A stretch of DNA of 64,000 nt. It comes from Apoderus coryli (taxonomy: Eukaryota > Arthropoda > Insecta > Coleoptera > Attelabidae). Of this stretch, positions 31,268 to 44,093 are shown in pieces. The stretch is taken from contig OU452198.1 in NCBI GenBank assembly GCA_911728435.2, positions 36,795,902 through 36,859,901 on the forward strand. The letters run 5' to 3'. The position numbers were made by a program, and so were the translations under genes. The number at the start of each line of letters is the position of its first letter. Position 1 is the stretch's first letter. The notes under the pieces were generated by a model, which made no database searches, had not been told where the DNA came from, and worked only from the letters and a program-made list of their open reading frames with translations.

Positions 31268-31500
31268 ATACAGGGTGCTTCAAAACAACTCGTCAATATT
31301 TAAGGGGATAATTTCTCAGGTCATGTTATGACAAAAAGTTCCCATAAACCTACGTCGACCCATGCCTCGGTCTGGTTCTACTGAATTAGACTGAGGCCCT
31401 GCTAAATGAAACAAAATCCCTTGTGTAGGTAACACCAGTAATTTTGTCTGCTGTGCCACAAAATTATTTTTTATTTTATAATAGTAAAACTGGCCGTATT
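31268..31500 (+). mobile_element. solitary end of a Tc1/mariner-like transposon, tentative
   Basis: TACAGGGTGCTTCAAAACAA begins like the ends of the long-TIR elements at 13230 and 53486 (TACAGGGTG-type), and the following 200 bases are of higher complexity than their surroundings. No inverted partner or transposase is found nearby. Confidence 0.3.
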
Positions 31501-33690
31501 AGACTCGCATACATCTAACAAGTCAATCTTAGGTTCCGTAATTTGCTCGTGTTCATTTAAGAATAATAAAATTGAAATATTATTTGTTGCTTTATATACA
31601 AATAAAGCACTTTCTCCTATGTATAGGTCTGATGTTAAAATTTATCTTTCATCATAATTTACAATCAAATTAAAATCTGATGTAATCGATAAACATCTAG
31701 TTTAGATCTTAAAAAATATTTAGACCAAAATATCCAAACCGATACAAGCTCAACAAGTTTTAAAAATCAATACATTAAGCTAATTGTTAATAATTTAGTT
31801 TTTATGACTTAGTTACTTTAACTAATGATTATTGATTATTATTATTGAATCTGGTGTAATTATTTTGAAAAACTTTAAATTTAGTTTTCTTCAGATTGTG
31901 TAAAAACATAAGATCGTAATCTATTAAAAATAATATCTCTAAATCGAATGGAGACGGTTTTGTGAATGTTTCCTACATATTGGTCTAGGCACTTGCAGTC
32001 GAATTATTATACACGATGCATTGAATACAAATAATTTTAAAGGATATGAGTGTATCCATGCAATATCTCCCGCCCCATTCGTATACATCCCCTATATTCG
32101 GAAGAAGGCGATTATTTGTTGCCTTCTTTCTCACACTCTCACATATCAAATGAAAAACCGATAGAGATGGTCCATAAAATAAAAGGAAAAATGAGAAAGA
32201 ACTGCCCTATAAAGCATTACAAAGCGCATGTGTGGAAACGAAAAAACGCAGCCATATAGCGCATTATATATGGATATTTTTCTCAACTTTTTTTCAGACA
32301 TTTTTTCATCTGTCCATTCTGTAACGACACATTTGTCCGCATTTTTCTAATTGTTGATAATTTGTATAGCAAAAGAGTGATACAAAAAATTATTGTTAAG
32401 TCATTTTTAATTTTTGTTCATTTAATTAATGTGATTCGTTTTTATATTGTTCTGAGGAATATAATAATCTTAGGTAAGTTTGTATGTGTAATATGTACAG
32501 GGTGGTCCGGTGTTATATCCGAAGAAAAATTGTAACTCAGAAACATTCTTTTAAAAACATAATTTTCTGGAACCAGTTGTGAAAAGTGCACCTCTTAACA
32601 CGGTTTCTTAATCACACAAAATTTTCACCATAGTCTGTTTTTTTAACAAACACACGATATTTAAACATAGTTAACAGATTCATTCAGAGGTTTCAGGAAT
32701 GGTTTAAGAAAAATATTTTCCATTTTTTGTCTGTGAAACTGCTTCTGAGCAAAATAGCCTTTCATTTTAATTATTTTTTAATTTCTTAAATGAGTGACAG
32801 ATATATAAGCAATGTATACTTATTTTTTACAACATTTATTATTGTTATCAATTTTGACCAATCGTAAATTATCAGAATATTTTAAAATACATTTTCCTCA
32901 GAAGAGTCTAATTTTCATACCAATAAAACCAGCGTTTTATAAAAGTAAGTAATAAAAAATAGCGAAGTATTTGACCTAATCTACCTGCCAATTTGTTGGC
33001 TAAGTACTTCGTTGAAAATTAAGGTTAGTTATCTAGGAAATCTTTCGAAAATATAATTTGAAACCCAAATTGATAGGTGCACTTCTCTCACCCAGTATCT
33101 TAAAAACATCTAAAATTTTTTTAATATTAATTATTATTGAGAAGAGCTTTTGGCGTAGATTATTATTCAAAAACACGTTTTACCATTTCACCAAAACGGG
33201 TTTTTAAATTGTTTTTCTTAATATAACAACGAACATAAATAACATGATATGAAGTTTTCTACACACTGTATATTTGGTTGTATTTTTAAGATGAAGAAAT
33301 CTAAGTCGGGAGATGGATTTACGCATAAAAAATATAGAATGATCATATATATTTTAACCAATGGTTATCTCTGTTTATATTCGCCGAAGAAAAAAGTTAA
33401 AACTATCAGTGTTAAAGTAAATTTAGTGCTGGTTTAAGATCCGTAGTCGCAAAATTAAAAAAATAATTCAGAATCGAACCGTTTAAGGATAGGAACATGG
33501 CACATCATTTGACAGGGAATTGGATTGTATTTTAGATTATACAGGGTATTCCATTTGAAAAAAAATATGTATGCCTATTTTACTCGTAGATCACACTACA
33601 ATAGTTTGCGACCACCCTGTAACCTTTTCGGTCAATCTGTTAAAATAATTGATTTTTCTAAGATACCCCACTAACAATTTAACTTTTTTA
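31501..33690. other. unassigned; conserved-looking island at 32040-32280 and stray transposon ends
   Basis: No gene recognised. Bases 32040-32280 are of mixed composition without internal repeats and might be unique regulatory DNA. ACAGGGTGGTCCGGTGTTAT at 32498 and TACAGGGTATTCCATTTGAA at 33540 resemble transposon termini; the latter has an inverted CCACCCTGTA about 80 bases on (33613-33622) and may be a tiny MITE. Confidence 0.3.
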
Positions 33691-34020
33691 ATTGCTGTAA
33701 GAACGTTTATAAAATATATTTTATAAAACACCCATTGTTTTATAAACATTTTCACAACGTTCTTACGCGCCTTATAAACACAAAAAAGGCGCAGATTTAT
33801 AAAACAAATCGACTCTTTAACGGTTCTATAAATGTTGTTTGTTGCTATTATACAATAGTTTTTAGAACGTTTATAAATATATAATAAAAATCAAATAAAA
33901 CTGTTATAAGAGTTTTATTATAGCTCTGTTACTAGAACAAAACGACATATTTGTAGAACTACTATAAAACTGTTATAAACATATTTTATAACTCTTTTAT
34001 AAGAGCCTCAACTGCAACAT
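33690..34020. repeat. patch of TTATAAAA-type repeats and a 70-base hairpin
   Basis: GTAAGAACGTT at 33697 is inverted exactly at 33756-33766 (AACGTTCTTAC). TTATAAAA or its complement occurs many times up to 34010 (GTTTTATAAA, ACTGTTATAA and similar). It is non-coding; it may be the interior of a foldback element. Confidence 0.5.
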
Positions 34021-35719
34021 TTTTGCTATCAGCGGCAACAGTTACTGGATAAAAACGTTTTTCTAAAATACCTTTTTACACAAAAGTATTTTATAATTAT
34101 TATGCATTGTTGTTGGTACACATTAATAAAATCTGAAAAATCATGGAGGTAAAAATAATATAAAACGCTATAATACCCAATAATGAATAATAAATTAGAT
34201 AATAAGTTAGATAAAATTCACCCATGGCAAGATTTGGCTGCGAAACAAAATTTACTGTTAAATATATTGTATACTATTACTAAAATTTTAATGCGCCTCG
34301 CGAATTATGTAAATTAATGAATTTAGATTTTATAAATTATATAAAATATTTTTTTTATTGTCACTTATTGTTGAAAATAATCTTTTGGGATATCCTTCAT
34401 TATGTAATGACTGATTCTGTATACCCTATTAGCTAAGAAAAATTTACAAATTATAAAAAATATTAATTTTAAAAGTTTGGTCAACGTGGCTAACAATTTA
34501 AAGAAACCAAAAATGGCTTCTTCCTTATACGATGCTTATAAAACAAAATTATCTCCCAGACGAGTATGCTCTTTAGATAGCTATTATAAAACAACTGCAG
34601 AATTGTTTTATACAGGGGTGTATTCGTTAAAAAAACATAAATCTCATAATATTTTAAGTGTATATAAAATGTAATATAAAATTAATATTACCTGAACCCC
34701 CTTTGATAGCATAAGAATGATATGATGATGATATGATTCCTTTATATCTATCATATGGATACTAGCCAAAATATAAGTAGGTACCTATGTTTTATGTAAA
34801 CGTGAAGAAATTTTTATAAACCAGTTATGGTGTAAGAGAAAAAAAATATATATTTCACTAAGCTTGATAATGAATAATGAAGTTGGAAAATATATTTTCG
34901 AACTACCATCCAAATTTTAAGAATCTGTCTATTCCGGTGACAAAATAGCAAATATTTTCGGGGGACCTGTTTTGGGCCAATAAAAAAATCAAAATAAATG
35001 ATTGATTTAAAAACATTTGAAGGTAGGTATAGGAAAGTGTTAAGCAAAATACTCCAAAACAGAAGAGGCATCAAAAATATAATTAAATACAAAGTGTTAC
35101 AATTGAAATAAGGAAGATCGTGTCAATTTCCGGTATTAAAGAAAGTGACAAATATATCGCATTATTCTGGAGTGATAGCTATACTTTGCTTAGATTTCCC
35201 AAAACCAAATGTACCATCGAACAACAAACACCCTGTATATTATTATACAACTATATAATAAATAAAAATACAGCAATTATTTCTTGAAAACTCTAAATAT
35301 GTCTTAACTATTCACCCAAAACTGAACCGCATAAAAGATTTTTGGAAATCTTTGCCAAACAACACCCATAATAACACAGTCTCATAAAATCCTTATTACC
35401 ATTATTAGGACATCTTAAAAGACAACCCCCCTATTTCTGAGAGCCTAGCACTATAAATTTAATGGGCCCGCTCGCTACCGGTTCAGAGACCCTTTTCCAA
35501 AGTAGCTATATCCTTGGCTAAAATCTTGGATAATTTATCGTAAGTCGGGACTAGCTTAGTTAATAGTATCATTTTATCATTTAAATTGGCAGAATTCCAG
35601 AGGAAATTATGTAATATGAGATCATATAGTAATGAAAATAATAATAGTATATGACAGTATAAGTGGATATTAATGGTTTTTGATACACGCGTGATAGAGT
35701 AAGTTATCCACGAAAACTT
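34021..35719. other. unassigned A+T-rich DNA
   Basis: No gene recognised. The open frame at 34477-34674 (65 codons, Lys- and Tyr-rich) matches no family I know. AACACCCTGTATATTA at 35228 looks like an isolated transposon end. Bases 35400-35600 are slightly G+C-richer without further clues. Confidence 0.35.
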
Positions 35720-36560
35720 TACGCTATTTTTTATTCGTACACTTTGAAATTGTTGATACTCGTATTATTACTACCAACCTTTTTGACATTTACTTTTCTC
35801 GTAAGACTCTTGGTGACAAGCTATATATTTCCAAGTAAAATATATATTTTTTATTGTAGACATCAGCTATTTTATTTTTTCGCGGACGCCTATGGTACAT
35901 AAGTGTTTTATTGTGTATTTTTAACACCAATTCAACTACTTAAAGCCTAAATATATTATTTTTACAGTCTAATTTTTTGACCCTTTTTCTAATATTTATG
36001 AACTCCGATTTAAACAAGTTTTTATATCATGCATTTCGTAAGTTTTCTTATATATCAAAACTATATAATATAATAATTAGCCAAATTTTCTGATATATTT
36101 AGGATATATAAAATTTTGTTTTCATTTTAACACCTTTTTACATTATATGCGAACGCCTCTGTGAACCAATTCTTGACATTTTTTAGGTTATTTTCTATCA
36201 CAAATATTATGCCCTCTTTCGAATAATTTTATATGTAGGAAATATCTTTTTGTTTTGACCCATTTTCCACTATTTACGAACACTCATGTAAGCAAGTTTT
36301 ATGATACATTTCATAGGTTATATTCTATCAAAACTATACATAACTAGTGAATATTTCTGTTATGTTTAGGAAATATGGTATTTTAAGTTTTAACCCCAAT
36401 TTACATTATTTTTAAGCGCCAATGTGATCTGATTTTTTATGGTTAATGTTTTAGGTTCTAATCTATTAAACAAATGAAAAATTATTCAATATTTCGGATA
36501 ACTTTAAGAAGTATAATTTTTTTAAACCCCTTTAAATGTTTAAATGTTTCCCAAAAGTTA
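35720..36560 (+). repeat. ancient tandem array, unit about 137 bp, about six degenerate copies
   Basis: A loose period is marked by recurring blocks: a CTATTTTTTA/CACTATTTACGAAC-type start, TTTCATAGGTTATATTCTAT (near 36322) and its relatives near 36040 and 36185, TTTAGGAAATAT near 36365 with counterparts near 36105 and 36235, and a T-rich end such as TTTTAACACC or TTTTAACCCC. Copies are strongly diverged. The array is followed by a GACA-rich stretch (36614-36642). Confidence 0.55.
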
Positions 36561-36975
36561 ATATGTAGCATTTTTGTACCAAATTTGGTTTTTGAGTTAT
36601 CGTGGATAAAAAGAGACAGACAAAGACACAGACAGGCATTTTTTTAACTACTTATGTAGGTATAAAACGACCGTGAAATTAAAAAAAAAAATTATGAAAC
36701 TAATTGGCCTCATATACGTAATATTTTCATACCTATTACATATAAGTATGAGATAATAATCAGTTCTACGTTATGATGGAAATGCGAATGTTAGCAGTAT
36801 TAACATCAACAGCATTTAAAAAAATCAGTTGTGTCACCACCAAACTTTCCCGACAAGTTATAATATATAATTTTAATAATAATTATTATTATGATAATTG
36901 CATTATTTTCATTATTTCCAATAAACTAACGTAACAAACTACATACTTTATTCAAAAATTAGAAAAAAAAAAGTT
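36561..36975. other. unassigned A+T-rich DNA
   Basis: Simple GACAGACAAAGACACAGACA repeat at about 36614; otherwise no identifiable feature. Confidence 0.4.
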
Positions 36976-37023
36976 TTGCAGAGCTAGGACTCGAACCCGT
37001 AACCTTCCGCATGCGAAGCAATT
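36976..37023 (-). repeat. tRNA-like fragment, probably from a SINE
   Basis: On the minus strand GGTTACGGGTTCGAGTCCTA matches the T-arm of a tRNA (TTCGAGT loop) and is preceded by GCTTCGCATGCGGAAG, which could be an anticodon arm. The T-stem is mispaired and no D-arm or acceptor 5' strand lies at larger coordinates, so this is not a working tRNA gene. A tRNA-derived SINE piece is the likely source. Confidence 0.4.
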
Positions 37024-39561
37024 CAATTTCAAACATTTATTTAAATAATACAAAACAGTTACAAGCATATGTGTATCTTAAAAACTAAGTATATATACAA
37101 TATTTACGAAATGTGAAAGTGAGCATGACTATGTACCAAATAATATCTGTACACGTTGTCGATGCAACAAGAACCCTGCAGCACAGCAAGGCAGGCACGT
37201 TGTTAAGCCCAGATCCAAAACACAAATGTTTGTTTGATATAGTGTCCGGTTAGCTCAGCTCCAGCCCAGGTTTTCTCCAAGCTTTAGGCCGATTCTCAGC
37301 GTCATATGCAGACAAATTTGTAATAGAAGCGAACGTCCCACCAATGACCCAACAGAGACCCGATAATAAATATTGTATATTATATTTGTTATATTATACG
37401 TTCCAACTAACTCACTGGTGACAATTAACGGGGCAAATATCAAAAGTGACCTATCGCTGTAAAGCAGATAAAAAATGCTTTAAAATGATGTATTACTTGA
37501 CCCCTACTGATATATGAAAATTTAGTGGTTGTGTCCACCCCTATCACAGGTCTTAAGCGATTTCAACCAAAATCTAATGGGTTCATCCGAGGACAACACA
37601 TACACACAGACTGACAGCCTTCCATATGGAAATGGCGCGTTCACAATACTTTCCTTGTGCGGGAAAGTAAAACGAAAGTATTAATATTTCAAACCAAACC
37701 AAATGATAATATCAAATTAGTTTGTCCACATTTTAAACGGGTTTAACTTTATTTTTCATCGTTGAGTAGTGAATCAAAGAACAGTTTGTGTATATTAGTT
37801 TTCGATGCCCCCTGAGTTTCTAAACATGTTTGATGATGTTGTTGACTGATGTAGTTTAGAATATTATGTTTGTTGTAAATAAAAAAAGTATTTATTATTT
37901 ATTTCATTAACAGCATAGTATTTCGTCAGTTTAGATCTGATCTCTATGTCTGAAATTTTCTTAATGATTACGATGGCGTTTTGATAAATTCGTGATTTTT
38001 TTAATTTCCCGCGAGCAACTGGAATGGCAACACTGCCATCTATCGGTAGACTACTGTCAAATTCTCAGCAAGCTGCGTCATTTAGTATATTATTGACAGT
38101 CGTTTTCATAAAATATTATTAAAAAAAAGAGGGAATTGTCAACAAAAGTCGCAATTTTTGTCAATTTTATTAGGTATTTGTTTTTTCGATTTAAAAGCAA
38201 AAACATTAAATTTCAGCTTTAATTTAATCATATACAAATAAACGATCTTAAAAAATAAAAATAAAATGGTTTAAACACAAATTTTTTGACAATTTAAGTT
38301 AAAATAGATGAAAAATCAGTGAACGATTTTTCAAACAAGAGAGACATCTTAATTTTTATCACAAACTCACCTTTATTTTTTTTTGTGCTATTTGGAAAGC
38401 TGTAGGTATAGGTATTCAAATATATGCTGATATTTTGTGAAAGTTAACTTGATTCTTACTCAAAATGTTTGGAATCTTGCACAAAATTGCTTTCACTAAA
38501 CGGCGATTTTTGGTTAGTCTTACGACCATTGACTTTAAATATTTACACATGGCTGTCAGAAAAGGTCAAGTTTACAAGACCCGCTAAATGTCCGTCTGTT
38601 GCAGCTAAGCCCTTATTCGAAGAACAGCTATTAATTTCACTATTGTCTTCCGTGAAAACCGCGTCGTTCGACTTTGGTCAACAAGACACAGAGGTTTGAA
38701 TTCAGTCACAAAACTTGTAAAGACACTGTTTATCTATAGACACCATGCTATATGGCTACTTTACCATACTGAAGAGAAGAAGAAGTTCGAAATCAGGAAA
38801 GATAAGATACCCTCTGTTTCCAAGGAATATTGTTTTGGTTTAATTTAATGCGTTTTCCTAATATAACTCATAATACCCAGTTTCCCTGGGAAAGATATTA
38901 TGCGCTTTCTTTTTCTGTTTCTCCATGGAGATACCACAAGACAGTTGATTGTTTTTATTCAGAATTTGAATATGTTTTGTTTCTGTAATATTTTATCATA
39001 ATCTTAGGACATCCTCTATATACACCAGGTCTATCCTAATGAAAAACAGGAAGTAAAATCTACGGCGGTTAGACCAACCGGGATCCTAGGGATTTTGTTT
39101 GGTAACATTCTTAAAACGGCTCCCCAGAGTGAGCACAGAGACAGGCTTAATTACATTTTCGAGATATTTGGAGAATTTTGTTTGAATAAGGGAATGGACC
39201 GGGAGAAACGTAAAGTTAGGGTGGTAAGTGGAAACAGGTATAACCGATGACTGCTATTACCGTTTCCAGTGCCCAAAAGGGATATGGAAAAGATTTGGTT
39301 CTAAATGAGGTGATTTTCTATAATAGCTTTCTCGATTTTATTAAAGCTTTAATGCAGACCTCGATAAAAATTTAAGATACTTCTAGCGGAAAAACTAGTT
39401 AGACGCGCTTAAATTGGTGAAATCATGTCAGAATTTGTCAAAAGCTGTGATTTATGGTTAGGTTGAAACTTGTTTGTTAATTACTTTTAATTAAAACAGA
39501 ATGTTTAAAGTTTATAATACACTCAAAGGAATGTCTTATCAGAAATTTCTCATCATCACAT
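37024..39561. other. unassigned; unrecognised 76-codon frame at 38469-38699
   Basis: The frame 38469-38699 lies in a G+C-richer patch (38440-38830) and encodes a soluble, low-complexity-free peptide (ending SFDFGQQDTEV), but I recognise no family, and neither splice sites nor a promoter settle the question. The rest is A+T-rich. Bases 37580-37680 resemble a widespread arthropod intergenic sequence rich in CACACAGACTGACAG. Confidence 0.3.
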
Positions 39562-39740
39562 TTTTGAAATAGTTCCCAAATCGTCAATTTTTTCATGAAA
39601 GTAATGTCATTAGAAAAGAAAAGAGATGTCTGCTTATCTTACTGAAATCAACTCGCCTAAACAACATACTAACTTGCAAAATCCAACAGAATACATATAT
39701 GCTCTGCGGCCAGACTTTTATTGAAAAATTCACTCCACTT
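39562..39740 (+). repeat. dispersed repeat, partner of 11605-11770
   Basis: Direct-orientation match to 11605-11770 with substitutions and small indels. Shared blocks include TTTTTTCATGAAAGTAA, CTCGCCTAA and a CCAGACTTT near the end. Confidence 0.5.
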
Positions 39741-40559
39741 ACAGATAATATGAGTTATAGGTTCCAACTACCTAACTGGTGAAATTTTAAACGCAATTTT
39801 CTCGAGAATTATGTGGGCAAATATCAAAACTAACCTATTCATGTTAAAGGCTATCTGCACCAAACAAGCAATGCTGAGTGTAACTCCTTGGAGACTGAAT
39901 GATTTGCTGTGTCTGTTTTACCTTTATAATTTAAGGACGTGTATATGTCATCGGCATCGCAACATTCGAGTCTCGATTCGAATTCAGTTTTTCATTCATG
40001 TAAGCTATGTAGGACAAACCACGGAAATATGTGTTACCAGTTTAAAATATTTTTGAAAATAATGTTAATTAATCTAACTAACTAAAATGTTCATCCTATC
40101 ACTCAACTAATGTGTATAGAAGAAGTTTACTTAAGTTTTTGTTCCAACACTAATTTCTCAGCAGTGTGGAAGAAACTTCATATTACACTGTCGTGTTATG
40201 TAGTATGTAGATATATAGCAAAGACCCTAAAAGCATCTAGCAAAATCCTCATGTAAATATATAGAAGAGATGTGAGGGAGCGGAAGGGCGTAATTAATCA
40301 TAATATGGCGTAGTTTCTCCATGACAGCAACGTCAGACTCGCTTTACTTAAGGTTTATGTAATTTCCTTACCTAACCGGGGCCCGGGAATTTGCTTCGCT
40401 GCTACCGTTCGCGATTTTCGCCAGTATTGGCTTCAGGAGTATTAGAAAATAGTAGTGGGAAATTAAATTGCTTAGTGCAAATAGCCTTAAACATGAATGA
40501 AATTTAAATTCTGTGGTACGAGTACTGAGAGCAACGATATGCACTAACGTCATTCCATA
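39741..40559. other. unassigned DNA
   Basis: No gene recognised. Overlapping frames on both strands near 40368-40746 are shadows of the LINE that starts at about 40560. Confidence 0.4.
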
Positions 40560-41250
40560 GGACTGTCCAAATCCGTATGTGGGTGGAAACTATCGTGGTA
40601 TCTCTCTCCTCTCCATCGCCGGAAAGATTCTTGCAAGAATTTTGTCCAATCGTCTTCTCCCACTTTCTGAAGGGTGCCTGCCGGACACACAATGTGGTTT
40701 CAGACCCAACAGGGGTACAGCAAACATGATATTTAGTGCCCGGCAAATACAGGAAAACTTACTTATCGGAGACATTTAAAACCCTAGAGAAGTGCCATCA
40801 ACGATGTCTTAGAAGAATTCTTGGAATTAAATGGCAGGACCGATGAACAAGCATCAGCGTTCTGAAGGAAGCTGAATCAACTAGCATTGAGACGATGATT
40901 GTGAGGCACCAGCTGCACCACGTAATCCGCGTGCCAACTGAACGCCTTCCAAAGAAAATCCTTTATTCACTGATTCAAGTTGACTCTCGAAATCAGGGAG
41001 GGCAGTAAAGGAGGTACAAGGATGTTCTTAAGATCAACATGAAGAAGTGTGGCCTAGATGTAAAGAGCAACTGGGATCAGATGGCGAACGACAGACCGAG
41101 ATGGAGGAGTATCATTTACGAGGACAATCAAGTTTTTGAAAAGCAGCGTCGACGACATGAGTATGCGAAGAGAGCACATCGAAAGGAGAGAGAACGGATC
41201 GATCAGCCAGCGCACCTACAATATCCAAGGCGGCCTATTGAAGTATAAGA
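40560..41250 (+). pseudogene. internally deleted LINE reverse transcriptase
   Basis: The remnant of a LINE distinct from the others in the window. The first part is the reverse transcriptase entry: GGNYRGISLLSIAGKILARI, then LPDTQCGFRPNRGTANMIFS (finger region). At about 40780 the sequence jumps to the post-RT C-terminus: EKCHQRCLRRILGIKWQDR, then IETMIVRHQLHHVIRVP, RYKDVLKINMKKCGLDVKSN and DRPRWRSIIYED, ending in a Lys/Arg-rich tail. The catalytic palm is therefore absent through an internal deletion of well over 1 kb of the original gene. Two or three stops also interrupt the tail. The motif set resembles the NYRGISLL-type LINEs found widely in invertebrates. The ends of the element are not identified. 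Confidence 0.75.
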
Positions 41251-41684
41251 TGCTGAGCTGAAGAAGAAACAGAAATGGTTGAAGTATCCGGTACAGTAAT
41301 TTTTAAAATACTGCATAAATATTTTCGCAGGACAAAGGTCAGTGCCGAGACGCAGGTCTCCATGCAATGGCATAAAAAAGCCACACCATCACCGAAGAGG
41401 TTTAAGATCACAGTTAGCCGAAAAACACATTACTTTTGAGTTTCTCGGCTGTTTCTAAAACTGCATAATAATACGCTTCAATCTGTAGATAACAGTTCTA
41501 CAGAAAGCAGCAATCAGAGAAGCCAGAAGCGGAATATTGACGAACTGTTGTTCTCCAATACACAAGATTCGTATTGTGCTGGTTGCCCTGCACAAAGTGG
41601 TATTCGATAAGTTCTGGTACACTTCTAAGGTCTAGAAGATGATTGTCTATTTATTTCAGTTATAATAATTTAATTTAATTAATC

Positions 41685-42930
41685 GTAGACGTTAGTGATC
41701 TGAGGCCAATAAATATGTTATCAACTATCGAAAAAATAATTGAGAGAATAGTGCATGATCAACTGTTGGAGTTTGTGAATAGAAATGATGTGCTTTACGT
41801 AAATCAGTCAGGGTTTCGGAAGGGTCATGGTTGTGAAACGGCTGTCCAGAATATATTGTTTGAATGGAAGAGTGACTCTGATTGTGGTCGGATAATAGGT
41901 GCTGTATTCTTGGATATCAAGCGAGCTTTCGAGACTATTGATAGGGGAAAACTTCTATTAAAGTTTAAAAAAATGGGAATTGTAGGAGTTGCTTTAGCTT
42001 GGCTTGCCGACTATCTAGAGAATCGAAAACAAAGGACAAAAATTAATGGATTTGTTTCGCCGGAGATAGGGAATGTTCATGGCGTACCACAGGGTAGTTC
42101 TTTGGGACCGCTCTTGTTTCTACTCTATATTAATGATGTTGTGCATGCCGTTGATCACAGCAAAATTCATCTATTTGCTGATGATACTCTTATCTATTTT
42201 TCGAGTAATAGCCTTTCCGAAGTGGTAAATACCTTGAATATGGATCTGTCTCGCGTTGTTTCTTGGTGTAACGGCAATTTAATTAAGTTAAATAATAATA
42301 AGACAAAATGTATAATTTTCGGCAATAAACACATCCAAGCTGAATATTCTAATTTAAACACAAAAATAGTGATGAACGGTGAAGTCGTGGAGAGAGTGGA
42401 AAGTATGAAGTATTTGGGTATTATTATCGATAGTCATCTGACTTTTAAAGACCATGTATTGTTTGTTATTTCAAGAGTCTCGAAATCTGTACATTTCTTA
42501 GTTAGAATAGCCACTTCATTGAAGAGATATTCAAGATTGATGGCTTACAATACTCTTGTATTGCCCTATTATACATTTTCTGCCTCCATTTTGTACAATG
42601 CAAATAAGAACGAGATAGAGCGGCTCCAGAAATTGCAGAATAGAGAGAGCTATGAGGGTGATTCTTGGTGGAGGTCGAAGAACTCCCATCCAATATATGT
42701 TGTGGTCTCTGGATTGGTTTTCGGTGTCTGAGTATTTAGAATTTAGGACTCTTACACTGATCCATAAAATGAAACTCGATTTGACGCCAGGTTATCTGAC
42801 AGCCAAATTGCTTGATGTTCATGACTACAACACAAGAACAAAAAATGATTTCAGAGTTACAACAAAAAACAAAAAATGCTCTGAAAGAACATTATTTCAT
42901 AAAGGTATAATGAATTGGACGTATCTGTGA
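41685..42930 (+). pseudogene. LINE reverse transcriptase with FADD active site, one frameshift
   Basis: The polymerase part of a LINE ORF2. From the truncation the frame reads SDLRPINMLSTIEKIIERI, VNQSGFRKGHGCETAVQNIL, VFLDIKRAFETIDRGKLLLK (first catalytic Asp), VHGVPQGSSLGPLLFLLYIN, then LFADDTLIYFSS (active site near 42174-42185), and KYLGIIIDSHLTFKDHV in the thumb. It is open for 339 codons from the internal ATG at 41715. A frameshift near 42640-42660 moves the rest into the next frame, which continues with FSVSEYLEFRTLTLIHKMKL and a DYNTRTKNDF segment to a stop at 42930. The palm residues are intact; truncation and the frameshift make it non-functional. A Jockey/CR1-type LINE fits. Confidence 0.87.
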
Positions 42931-43140
42931 AGGCCTTTAAAAGACAATTGACTTTATCTCGAAAGGAGGATCAGTAGACTGTTTGTGTTTGTAATTATTT
43001 TATGTTCTGTTTTGTAATTGTGATTTAATTTTTTATTGTTTACAAATGTGGTGATATTTTTTGTTTTTTTTTATTTTTGTATGTATTTATACATCAATGT
43101 AAATAGCATACATGCTAAATAAAGGATTATATTATTATTT
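41685..43140 (+). mobile_element. 5'-truncated LINE with nearly complete reverse transcriptase
   Basis: A non-LTR retrotransposon copy that begins inside the reverse transcriptase gene at about 41685 (a stop in frame lies just upstream at 41676). It ends at a short ATT/TTA tail after CTAAATAAAGGATTATATTA (about 43107-43140). It has the best-preserved reverse transcriptase among the LINEs of the window. No target duplication found. Confidence 0.82.
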
Positions 43141-44093
43141 ATTAATAAAAATATTATTGCTGTGCCTGCTCTGTGTGTGCCTTCACCACCCCACAGCTTA
43201 TTTCACCGCACGAAAACCACCCCATGAGTTACCACCCACCCACGAAACGTACTTCCACGAGCTTTCAAAATGGCTCCCATGCAAATTACATAGAAAACTT
43301 AAGACAACGCGGATATTGAGTTAACACTGTCGACGGGCTGAAAATTTCATGCGATACACACCTCTAAAAACGTGTGCAAATAAAGGCGACTTTCCCACCA
43401 AACTTCTATTCAAAATTGATTTTGTATACCATTCCTTCTCTTCTAACGTTAATATTGTTTGTGGAGGAGTTGGCGGTAATGTGCTTAGAAAATTTAATAT
43501 GTTCAAAGTTTCTGTTCTGCGGTCGTAAGATATTACTTTGGGCTGTACAGGGTATATGGAAGTAGAATGAATACATACAAAGTACATTGAGGTGGAAATG
43601 ACGAGTTGTCGTGTGCTTGGTAGCGATTTGAATTTTGATTAAATGGTAACCTAGTTTTATGAATGAAGATGATGGCCCGTCACGGTTTCCTCAATGAAAA
43701 TTACAAGGAATTTTATAGTCACCTATAATAATTTTTGTACAATCACATCCATGGTTCAACTCCGGATTTTCCGCTTAGAATTTATGATATTAATTTGAAG
43801 TATGTTCTCCATTGAAATGAGAGCTTTCAATAATTGCAAATTGTATCGGTAACCCTACTGTTTTCGACTTAATTTTCCATAAAATTCGTGCTTCTTATAC
43901 CGGTAGGAATTAACTTATAGAAAGTTTGCATTTAAAGTAAACAATTCAACAATTTTTAACGATAGATATACACTGTGTCCAACCAAGATAATAATATTCG
44001 GATAGCATTGGAATCTTGAAAACGGTAGGAGTTACACTGTCGGTTAAATTATAGGAAAGTTGTGTAAACAGCTTTTAAATTGTGTTTTCAAAA
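43141..44093. other. unassigned; G+C-richer island at 43150-43570
   Basis: Open frames on both strands overlap at 43321-43587, and another runs 43112-43324; none has a recognisable domain. CACCACCCCACAGCTTATTT near 43185 is C-rich, unlike most of the window. This may be unique host DNA. Confidence 0.3.

Noticed and set aside
34477..34674. 65-codon open frame
   Set aside because: No recognisable family; A+T-rich setting makes such a frame expected by chance.
31268..35240. One large transposon bounded by TACAGGGTG at 31268 or 32498 and CACCCTGTA at 35232
   Set aside because: The sequences internal to these short tips do not match in inverted order, so the tips are probably unrelated element ends.
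36976..37023. Functional tRNA gene on the minus strand
   Set aside because: Only a T-arm-like and a doubtful anticodon-arm-like segment; mispaired T-stem, no D-arm or acceptor stem.
37830..37860. Hammerhead-like motif at GATGATGTTGTTGACTGATG
   Set aside because: No GAAA following and no stem II; chance resemblance.
38469..38699. Host exon candidate in a G+C-richer patch
   Set aside because: No family recognised and no splice signals that settle the matter; kept only as a note on the unassigned stretch.
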